This document shows, one piece after another, positions 19,587 through 26,861 of a stretch of 26,861 nucleotides of DNA. How positions within the stretch are numbered: the first letter of the stretch is position 1; each line of letters begins with the position of its first letter. Location of the stretch: positions 1 through 26,861 of the forward strand of contig JAHBMJ010001726.1 in NCBI GenBank assembly GCA_018398765.1. The letters are read 5' to 3'. Below the pieces are notes generated by a model. That model saw only the letters and a program-made list of their open reading frames with translations. It was not told the DNA's origin and ran no database searches. The position numbers were made by a program, and so were the translations under genes. Origin of the DNA: Chromera velia (lineage: Eukaryota > Sar > Chromeraceae).

Positions 19587-20503
19587 GCGTGCTCGGAAAG
19601 ACGCTGACAGTTTTTTCTTTATGTGCAAGAGGGGGGCTCGTTTGGGAGTTGTTTGGACTCACTCGGGTCCGGTTTCGTCCTTCTGTCTGACTCTCTGGCT
19701 GTTTGAGAAAAACAATGTACAAAGACAAAGCCTTCTCCTTTTTCATGTCACATTTTTTTGCCCCCTACTCCCCCCCTGTCCTTGTCTCTGTGCGTGCGAA
19801 GCGTCTGTGTGTGTTTCTTTGCAAATGGGCACTGGGGAGAGACGAAGGCAGCAATCGCGGGGAACTGGGAAACGAGGCGAGTAGAAGAAGGAAAAGAAAG
19901 GTCTATTCTTCGATCGATCAAATAGACCGTGCGACCCTCCATGGCCACATGTGAAAGGAATGAAAGGGAAGAGAGACAAGGAAGGGGGCTTCCCTTCCGC
20001 CCATGGACCCGCAAACCGAAAACGGACAGACAGAAGATAAGAAGTAGAACGCACACGTAAGTGAGAGGTGGAGAGAAAAAGGAGCGTCCCCTCTCTACCT
20101 TCTCTGCCTGTCCGTCTGCCTGACAGTGTGTCTGGGTTCAGTATTTTGCCCTGAATGGACAGAGGGGGGTGGGCAAGGCAAGAAAGAAGAATGAAATGAC
20201 AGTTCGCTCTTCTCCAACGTCGGTGGAAGTCGTGGGGTCTGTTTGTATAAAAAATCTTCCTGCCTCTCTTTCTGCCTCGTTTCCCATCTGCTTTTTTGTA
20301 CCTGTAAAAAAGAAGTTGAAGTCACCTTCTACTGGTCTCTTCATGTCTCCCTACTTCATTCCCCTCTATCTGTGTAGCCCCACCTTTGTCGTTGGTTGAC
20401 CGAAAATTTTGTGCGAGTGACTCAATATGCTCCTCACGAAAGAGCTGGGTCGGAATGTTTAATTTTCTTCTTCTTCTTCTTCTTCTTCTGGTCGCTCTCT
20501 CTC
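19587..20503. other. Intergenic, no gene seen
   Basis: Mixed low-complexity sequence with T-rich and C-rich runs near 19750-19780, GACAGACAGA words near 20025, and (TTC)n at about 20463-20489. Open frames on both strands are short, rich in Ser/Arg/Phe and mutually overlapping. I can support no gene. Confidence 0.45.
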
Positions 20504-21157
20504 TCAGACACATACACACACACACGGGGGCTCTTTCAGCAAAGCTCTGTCTGCCTGCGCCGGAATTCTAAATGAGGTGCTGCATTTAGAGAGAGAGGAA
20601 AAAAGAGAAGGGGATGGCTGAGTGACAAAAGACAAATAGAAAAGCAAACGGACAGGCGACCTGGCCGAGTGACCCATCTTTGACACGCTCGTGAAAGTCG
20701 GCGCGAACCTTCTGAACTTCGAGGCCGTGTACAGAAGGTCAAGGAGCTGGTGTCTTCGGTGTCGAACGAAATCGTGAACAGTTCTGGCAATGAGTTGCAA
20801 AACTGTCTCCAGACTTTCGTCACAAACCTTGAGAGTCATCTTGCCAGAGGGGGGGACAGCAAAGTGCACATAAAACAGGAAGAGCACGAGGAGGCCAGAA
20901 ATGAGGGCAGTGTCAGCATGGACCTTTGAAGAAAGAGTGTCAACAGAGGCACGTGAATTGCGGTACCCGTTCATGTGTCCCCCGCAAGCGTCTGAAGAGA
21001 AGAGAGACCAGCTACCTGCAGAAGCACCTCCCTCCTTTTCGAGTGTGTGGAAGGCAGACCTCATGAGAAGGTAGGGACAAAGAGAATAGAAAGGGAGGGA
21101 CTGAAGAAAGGGTCTGATTATCCGTGCATCAGAAAGAGGTAAGGGGGATGAAAGCAT
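20504..21157 (-). CDS. Hypothetical ORF with one membrane segment (doubtful)
   Basis: I do not recognise it. The open frame on the minus strand runs 855 bases from 21358; the first reasonable ATG is at 21157, giving 217 aa. It contains a hydrophobic segment (ALISGLLVLFLFYVHFAV) followed by an amphipathic, basic helix-like region (SLETVLQLIARTVHDFVRHR, then LLDLLYTASKFRR). The last residues (CVCVCV) come from a GT repeat, and the minus strand is pyrimidine-rich here, which lowers stop frequency, so length alone is weak evidence. GTCGCC at 20661 could be a donor ending the real coding part earlier. Confidence 0.27.
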   Translation of the reverse strand: MLSSPLPLSDARIIRPFLQSLPFYSLCPYLLMRSAFHTLEKEGGASAGSWSLFSSDACGGHMNGYRNSRASVDTLSSKVHADTALISGLLVLFLFYVHFAVPPSGKMTLKVCDESLETVLQLIARTVHDFVRHRRHQLLDLLYTASKFRRFAPTFTSVSKMGHSARSPVRLLFYLSFVTQPSPSLFSSLSKCSTSFRIPAQADRALLKEPPCVCVCV

Positions 21158-21337
21158 TTTCTCCGTAAAAAGAGGAAACTGACTTCCAAAAGAGATAAAT
21201 CGATCAGTCCGCCCCGTTGCTCTCTTCTTTTTCCTTTTGAAGAGAGAATGTAGGTGTGGGGGGGGCAACGTTGATTTGCCGATCAGTCGACCGACCGATC
21301 TTTCCACTTCACAGTGCGAGCGATGGAGAGCTTTCGT

Positions 21338-21341
21338 CACA

Positions 21342-21387
<46 letters not shown>

Positions 21388-21388
21388 T
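21338..21388. repeat. (CA)n followed by (GA)n microsatellite
   Basis: About ten CA units at 21338-21358 run directly into about fourteen AG units up to 21386. Short ORFs in all frames cross it. Confidence 0.9.
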
Positions 21389-22740
21389 TGCGGGCTCACC
21401 TCCGAGAGGACCGCGTGGGGCGTTTCAATCTTTGCAGGACTCTTGCGCACACATTTTTTTTTTTTGTGCATTGTATGGGAGGGGAAGGGGAAATACTGCG
21501 CACTTTAGGGTCCTGCAAAGAAGAGCTGGTAAGTTCCCGATTGTGAAGGAGAGTTGCGTGTGATTGTGCTCGCATGGCTGGGGGGGGTGGTCCCACCCCT
21601 TTCGTTGCATGTCCGTGAACGAACCTGGTTCAATAAATAAAGGAGGGTCTCGGGGGTCAGTGCCGTGAAGATGGAGAGCAAAGAAATCTCTACTTGTGGC
21701 ATGGCATGAAGAAAAGGGGAGGGAGCAAACGGAGTGGGCCTGCAGTCACCAGAGCAAAAGGTGCTGTCACTCCAAAAGTTTTAAAATTTTGTCTGCCCTC
21801 TTTGTCCGTCTGTTCGGCTGGACTGGAGGAAAGGCAAAAGGAACCTAGCAACCAATGGTAGTCAAGTTTCAAAGGCAACAGACAAGCTGCCTTGCATGAC
21901 AGCTTCATTCATCGTCCGCAAGCACGCCAACAGAAAAGCCCGGCAGGTATGCAACCCCCGCATCCATATGGAGAGTCTGCATGTGTGTGTAGAAAGCGGG
22001 GNGGGGGGGGGGGGGGGCGCACAACGTCCAATTTTTTGGGGCCTTACCACGTCACTCACTCAGGAGAGCCGCGCGATTGAGACAGTGCCTGCATCGTTTC
22101 TTCCTTTTCTCTTTTTTCTCTCTTGCGTCCGCCTGACACACATGCAAAAGCACATACAGACAAAGAAAACTGAGAACATGCCGAATCCTTCCATGGAAAC
22201 CTTTTTGCCGCCTTGGGCGGCGAGAAACGGGCAGGGCTCAGGGTTCTCGTCAGGGCCTGTGAGTCAGTACGTGCGGCCAAGAGAATTAAGAGAAAGGAGG
22301 GAGAAATAGGGAGAGCCGATGGGCCTCATTTTGATTTTTGTCTGCCGGGGGAGCTGGAGAAACAGCAAATGAAAGACAAGTGAAAGTGGGAAACAAGGGA
22401 CGCAGATCTTGAGCTGATTTCAGTCCGTTATCACAAGCATTGATGCATTGTTTTCGTCTCATCGTAACATTTCTCTTTGCATGGTTTTGCTTGTATCTCC
22501 ATGTATCTTCACGCAATTGCACTGCTGTTGGTAGCATGCGAATGATCCTAACAGCACGTGCCTCTCTCGTTTTTATCGCATTCGTTGGTAAGGGTTGATT
22601 TGACGACTCAGATAGATTACATGATTTCCATTTTGCAACTGCGTTTTCAAAATATTTAAGCCATGAATTATGGCTGTTTCGACAGCAAAATATTGAGTTA
22701 CGTTACAACTTACGTATATATCATCAATATACACTATCGC
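21389..22740. other. Intergenic, with a poly-G run containing an ambiguous base
   Basis: No supported gene. The plus strand has a short open segment near 22180-22258 (MPNPSMETFLPPWAARNG...) ending at a donor-like GTGAGT, but no partner exon is visible. A poly-G run at 21998-22017 contains an N at 22002, so its length is uncertain. From about 22590 the sequence becomes AT-rich. Confidence 0.4.
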
Positions 22741-22757
22741 CATTGGCTTATAAATAG
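22741..22757 (+). promoter_or_regulatory. Inverted CCAAT (ATTGG) plus TATAAATA promoter-like element
   Basis: ATTGG at 22742-22746 is followed two bases later by TTATAAATAG (22748-22757), a textbook TATA box, inside an AT-rich block. GC-rich words (GGCGTC, GGCGGC) follow. No open frame of useful length begins downstream, so it may drive a non-coding or decayed transcript, or be fortuitous. Confidence 0.3.
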
Positions 22758-22904
22758 GCGTCTAGGAATCGGCGGCAACGCATGAGGCAGTTCGGTTCTT
22801 TGCAATAGCAGTTCACTTTGATTTCTATTTATAATTAATTCAACCAGGATGTTTGTTTTCAACTAGGTTTTCAAACTGTTCTACTACATATAGAGTGTAT
22901 TACC

Positions 22905-23045
22905 CTGCAAAAATGAGTGAATCTAGGAGTGAATTTACAAATGAAGTGAAGTGAATTTAGATGGATTTACGTGAATTTAAGTAGTGAATTTAAGTGAGTT
23001 TACCTTTGAATTTTGAGCGGCTAGTGAATGAATGAATGAATGAAG
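22905..23045. repeat. Degenerate GTGAATTTA repeat and (GAAT)n
   Basis: At least four GTGAATTTA words (about 22929, 22950, 22970, 22983) with GTGAA/GTGAG variants are followed by a GAATGAATGAAT tract at about 23025-23043. On the minus strand this is (TTCA)n, lying downstream of the retroelement-like ORF. Confidence 0.7.
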
Positions 23046-23128
23046 TTGGCTTTGCTAGAGTGGAGCCGTGCTCCCAGCAGCCCATGTTCATGCCAGAGAT
23101 TGTCAATCACTCAACTCTAGAGATAAGG

Positions 23129-23623
23129 CTAAGCGCGAGATCCCCTGAAGTGCTCGTTTGGTGAGCTCACGAGCAGCATGCGCGTTGGAGGTGGCAATAG
23201 AAGACTCGAACAGAAGAAGAAAAGGTCGCGTTCACACAGAAACAGGTGTGCACAGTGAATAATAAAGATCGCAAACGGCTCTGCATGCTTCGTACGGATC
23301 GACTTGTAAAGCCAAAAGCAGATCTTCCTCACTTCTTTTTCAGCTGCATCCGATCCCCCAATTCCTTCTCTCTGAATCCTTTGCTTCACTTTCTTTCCCT
23401 CTACCACTTTGTTTAGTTTATTTCTTGCTTCTACCCAATTGGAGCATACTGAAAGCCGGTGCCAGAGATTATCAATTTTTCTTCCATTTGAACACCCCTC
23501 TGCCAGACAAAACACCTCTCCCGGAGAGTTGGCCCCCCCCGTCAGACCCTTCCGATTTAGTGTCAATGCCTTCAGGAGTGGCTCAATCTTCTCACATAAG
23601 GTACTTCTCGGTAGACAGGACAT
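23129..23623 (-). CDS. ORF with a CCHC-like cluster, possible retroelement fragment
   Basis: 164 aa from a true ATG at 23623. The protein has a Cys/His cluster C39-x4-C44-x10-H55-x4-C60 in the setting GRKIDNLWHRLSVCSNWVEA, then a Lys-rich helix-like region. The final third is hydrophobic and low in complexity. A C..C...H....C motif with a Trp/Leu-rich middle near the end of the protein is typical of the region after reverse transcriptase in non-LTR retrotransposons, so this may be the 3' end of a decayed element, with the (TTCA)n tract at about 23025-23043 as its tail. No reverse transcriptase motif is visible in the window. It could instead be an unrelated small zinc-binding protein or chance. 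Confidence 0.3.
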   Translation of the reverse strand: MSCLPRSTLCEKIEPLLKALTLNRKGLTGGANSPGEVFCLAEGCSNGRKIDNLWHRLSVCSNWVEARNKLNKVVEGKKVKQRIQREGIGGSDAAEKEVRKICFWLYKSIRTKHAEPFAIFIIHCAHLFLCERDLFFFCSSLLLPPPTRMLLVSSPNEHFRGSRA

Positions 23624-23659
23624 CCGTACCTTGGGGCCATTCTTTGAAGACCAGGTTAG

Positions 23660-24349
23660 TATGCGGCTAGTATAGCACTACGTATAGTAGCATTAATAGC
23701 TGCATTATGCATTTATATTTTCATTAATCCTCCAATCAATAATCAACTTTTATTATGATGATAATTAAATGTTACTCTGGGATATTAGCATTAAAAATGA
23801 TTATTTAGTCAACTTACACACATGAAATCAAATCTAAACCTATCATCAAATAAAATATATAGTCACTATACTAGTTCTAGTTATAGTTGTTATTTGGTTG
23901 TGTTAATGCATCTTTGTCCGTTATTTTGTAAACAGTGATTTAATTTATGCATGGTGATTGATGCAGTGAGCTTTCTTTCTGTAAAGGCTTCCCCCAGCAG
24001 CACTATAAACAGACTGCTTGCACGCGACCTGAGGATTGCCTCTCCTGGCTTCAGCTGAATGCTATCGAACGCGTTTTGTAGAAGAATTGTATTTTTTTGT
24101 CATTCAGTACCAGGAGAAGCATAAATGACTGATCGAAAACTGCCGTGCCGAATGGTTCACCCAAAGTTTAACTGCACGGCCGGTCCCTTAGTCAAGTCTG
24201 AGCAGCGCGTCTACAAGTGGATGCACATTAGCGAGACATTGCAAGAATAAGGAGGGACACCCACGTATGAAAAGAAGATGCCGCTTAGCTTTGCACTGAT
24301 CAAGGCACAGTCGAAAAACAGCCTCGTTTCAGCCTAAATCCAATTGTTA
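23660..24349. other. AT-rich spacer downstream of the protease-like gene
   Basis: About 23660-23980 is strongly AT-rich with CTAG, TTAAT and ATTAT words; 24000-24349 is of mixed composition and is the 3' side of the protease-like gene. No gene seen. Confidence 0.5.
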
Positions 24350-25957
24350 TTATCGTCCATCTGCCTCTGAGGCTGAATCGGATCCTGAAAGCAGTGCTGC
24401 CTGTGCATTGAGAAGCATCTTTTGGGCCTTTTGCCATTTGCCGCGCTCCTTCTTGAGTTGCTTCTCTGCTTTGATGCGCTTCTCTTCCTCTTCGTGCAGC
24501 TGCTTTTTCAAAGCGAGGATCTCATTCTGCAGAGATTCAGTCTGATCAGGAGACTCGATCTCATCAACTCCGCCTGTGTCCCCTTCCTCCGGCACTTCGA
24601 CATCCGGTGGGCTCACAGCGGTGCTGTCCTGTGAGACCTTGACGAAGTCACTCCAAGTATGCGATCCGTACATTGGCACAGTCAAGGCGTTGTTTGCTTC
24701 AAGAGCCTGAGCGTACGAGCATGCGGATAACACCCAGTGTGCTAAGTCCCCATTCGGCACAAAAACGGGAGTTCCTGACATTCCGGGCCGAATCAGTGTG
24801 CTCATGTTCACCCACAGTATTCTGGCCCCATTCTCGAGAACAGATGCCTGAGTCACACATTCCGGATACACAAGGGGCAGTGCAGGAGGTCTGTACACGG
24901 TTTCCGGAGAAACGGGCGGACTTTGCTGAGAGGGACCTGAAGAGCCTGGAGGTGCGACAGACTCGAGTACGTGCCCTGAGAGGGGAAACCCTAGGGGAAT
25001 TCCCTGCTCTTCCATTTTGGCAGCGGGATCGAACGTTGCGAAGGTCACATTCGTACCCGGCAGCAGTTTTGCTGCATTATCAGGGGTGGTGAATTCGTCA
25101 TCCGACCAGATCAGATTTGCCAGTGCAAAGGACGAGCACTTGGCTTTGATGGCGTCCCAAAGAGGTTGCACATCAATGAGGAGACGGTCGTCCCCAGTGT
25201 TGGGCATTAAGAAAGGAAGGAGTTCAAGGAGAGAATCTTGGATGTTTGTGCACTGGACCTTCACTTTCAGCCGTTGTAGGTTCCCCTGGTTGGTGTCGAC
25301 AGACACAGACACTTTCAGCTTCTCATCAAGCAGAGAAAGCATCAGTGTGTCTTCAGTGTAGAGGGACGCAGCGGCTGCAGCAGCAGATGCAACGTCGCTC
25401 ACAGGAACAAACCCAACCGCAAGAGGGCACAATTCTATGTACGTAAGGGGGGCGAATTTTGTATACCAGCGGTACTTGCCCACTTGCTGATCGAATTGGC
25501 ATGTGTGCAGTAAGTGGCGAACAGTGTGGAGGTAGCAACGGGGGGTCGGCGATTCCTTTGGACGCAAAGAAACAAATCCCCCCATTCCCGAGATCGCCTG
25601 GGCCTTTGCGGAGGTAATCTGAGCTGTCAGCCCACCCAGTTTGACATACACTGCCGTGAAAGCAGCGCGGCCTTCCAGGGAGAGACACCATTTTAGAACA
25701 CCTTTGTGCCTTTCCCCTCTTGTCACTTGAGGGTTCAAGTTGCGTTCGCCACAATGCTGCTGAGTGAACTTTGCTGCTCGAACGCCGTCCGCACAGTGCC
25801 GTAGCTGCACTGTGGGGGTTCCAAAGGGCCAACAGGAGAGACAATACGTTGCAAGGGTCCCATTCTCATCAGAAATGACCCCCCCATTCACAAGAATTCT
25901 TTCGAGGTCGTCGATCTCGGCAACCTCGTTTGGCCGCTTTAGCGAAAATGTACTCAT
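24350..25957 (-). CDS. Trypsin-fold serine protease-like protein with N-terminal Cys/His cluster and C-terminal coiled coil
   Basis: 535 aa, intronless, from the ATG at 25957. I do not recognise the full protein. Residues 125-150 read GGFV... then YLHTVRHLL, matching the start of a trypsin-like domain with the catalytic His at H148. D203 in EDTLMLSLL fits the catalytic Asp context. GMSGTPVF (392-399) is the nucleophile motif with S394, preceded by an oxyanion-type RPG and by IPLGFPLSGHVLES, as in chymotrypsin-like and HtrA-like folds. Spacing from D203 to S394 is about 190 residues, roughly twice the usual, so an insertion lies between. Residues 39-69 hold C39, C42, H54, C55, H68 and C69, a possible zinc site. 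About 470-520 is a Lys/Glu-rich coiled coil. Viral, transposon and cellular proteases share GxSGxP, so origin is open. A TATA-like CATATAGG lies about 30 bases upstream of the start. Confidence 0.7.
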   Translation of the reverse strand: MSTFSLKRPNEVAEIDDLERILVNGGVISDENGTLATYCLSCWPFGTPTVQLRHCADGVRAAKFTQQHCGERNLNPQVTRGERHKGVLKWCLSLEGRAAFTAVYVKLGGLTAQITSAKAQAISGMGGFVSLRPKESPTPRCYLHTVRHLLHTCQFDQQVGKYRWYTKFAPLTYIELCPLAVGFVPVSDVASAAAAAASLYTEDTLMLSLLDEKLKVSVSVDTNQGNLQRLKVKVQCTNIQDSLLELLPFLMPNTGDDRLLIDVQPLWDAIKAKCSSFALANLIWSDDEFTTPDNAAKLLPGTNVTFATFDPAAKMEEQGIPLGFPLSGHVLESVAPPGSSGPSQQSPPVSPETVYRPPALPLVYPECVTQASVLENGARILWVNMSTLIRPGMSGTPVFVPNGDLAHWVLSACSYAQALEANNALTVPMYGSHTWSDFVKVSQDSTAVSPPDVEVPEEGDTGGVDEIESPDQTESLQNEILALKKQLHEEEEKRIKAEKQLKKERGKWQKAQKMLLNAQAALLSGSDSASEADGR

Positions 25958-26182
25958 GGTACACTGCAGAGTGCGTTCGTCCTATATGCTCCCAACGAGA
26001 TGGATTTTTAAGTGGTCCCTCTTTTGTGTGAAGGCGTGTGTCGCCCTGACTGCCAGCAAAGGATGAACACAGAGTTCTATAGGCAGAACATTCTGACACC
26101 AGAAGATCAAGGGAAATGAGCGATGCTCAGCGATCAAGCGTTCATTGCATGAATAAAATAAACGCTTTGATCGAATGTATAG

Positions 26183-26217
<35 letters not shown>

Positions 26218-26861
26218 TGCATTAGGTAATCCAACTAATGAAGAGTCAAATGTATGGCAGCTGCACTAGCAAAAAAAATGACTCCCATTTTTGAAGGGCA
26301 TCTTGGCTGTGGACTTTGTCTCTATTCTTTTCTATTATGGTGGTCTCAGTACAAGCACTCCAATGGCGGACCCGCTTGCAGTCACCAGGCAGGCAGTCAG
26401 AGAAAAGAGAGCTCTGTAAGGAAGGGGGTTGCACATACAGAGAAGAAGGCAAAAAAATGAAATCTGCATTGCATTCTTCTTCCCCTCTGCTTCTTTCTAC
26501 ACATGCTTTTGCTATCAGAGTAACCAAAACAGCCGTATTTTGACCTCAAACCTGTCGGGTAATCTTTGTAAAATATAGGGGATCTTCAATCAAGTATCCA
26601 ATTTTCAAGATGTCCACTCTCCAGAAGACGACATGTTGTCATGTAGCAATGCATTCATATAAAGCACAGAAAGGGTGAGCCAGACGTATACTGTTACTTG
26701 TTTTCCTTACCTGTTGCATCCGCTTGACAGGATCTGCACCGCTTGCCCTGCATTACGCACAGGCAGGGTCTTTGCTGCTAAGCTGTTTCATGTAAAGATC
26801 TATAAACGTTCCGGCTTCATGGTCAAAGCAGGTGTATGGAAGCTTGACTGAGAGATGAATG
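25958..26861. other. Upstream region of the protease-like gene, no other gene seen
   Basis: The first 40 bases include the minus-strand TATA-like CATATAGG (plus-strand CCTATATG, 25981-25988). The rest is AT-rich to mixed, with an (AT)n tract and TGCATGCAT at 26213-26221. A 93-residue minus-strand ORF at 26246-26527 has no recognisable feature. Confidence 0.4.
26184..26214. repeat. (AT)n microsatellite
   Basis: About 15 AT units end in GCATGCAT, about 230 bases upstream of the protease-like gene. Self-complementary, so it can form a cruciform. Confidence 0.95.

Noticed and set aside
21892-22309. 137-residue plus-strand ORF
   Set aside because: Runs through a poly-G tract with an ambiguous base, so the frame is unreliable, and shows no domain.

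Overview
The window looks like nuclear DNA from a microbial eukaryote, most likely an alveolate alga of the chromerid type; Chromera velia is my best guess, not proven. The reasons are spliceosomal introns with good GT-AG borders, dense microsatellites in introns and intergenic DNA, long stretches of disordered protein sequence, widely spaced genes on both strands, and an organellar ribosomal protein encoded by an intron-containing nuclear gene. There is no sign of operons, Shine-Dalgarno sites or a CRISPR array.

Layout. Positions 1-4075 are mostly gene-poor: AT-rich islands with short inverted-repeat elements, and one weak two-exon candidate on the minus strand (2357-2780). A large minus-strand gene (4076-9637, about 1589 aa in my model) encodes an RGG-rich, proline-rich protein with a conserved-looking C-terminal domain and a poly-serine tail; its second intron is packed with CT/CA microsatellites. 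It is divergent from an intronless plus-strand dihydropyrimidinase gene (10409-11977) with a signal-peptide-like N-terminus. After about 2 kb of low-complexity spacer comes a second divergent pair: organellar ribosomal protein S17 (minus, 14102-14598, two exons) and a six-exon class I SAM-methyltransferase-like protein (plus, 15446-19031) whose Rossmann fold is interrupted by a disordered insertion of several hundred residues. From 19032 to 24349 there is mostly intergenic, AT-rich or microsatellite DNA with three doubtful ORFs, one of which has a retroelement-like Cys/His motif. The last gene (minus, 24350-25957, 535 aa) looks like a trypsin-fold serine protease with an N-terminal Cys/His cluster and a C-terminal coiled coil.

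How the genes relate. The proteins do not form one pathway: pyrimidine or hydantoin breakdown, organellar translation, a putative methyltransferase, a scaffold-like protein and a putative protease. What links them is layout. The two head-to-head pairs (large gene/dihydropyrimidinase and S17/methyltransferase) are separated by spacers of similar size that both hold a GC-rich island with the same core (GGCGCGCGC followed within a few bases by TGCATG) and a palindromic TATA-like element, which suggests shared bidirectional-promoter architecture. All exon borders are my reading of splice consensus and reading phase; no transcript evidence was available.
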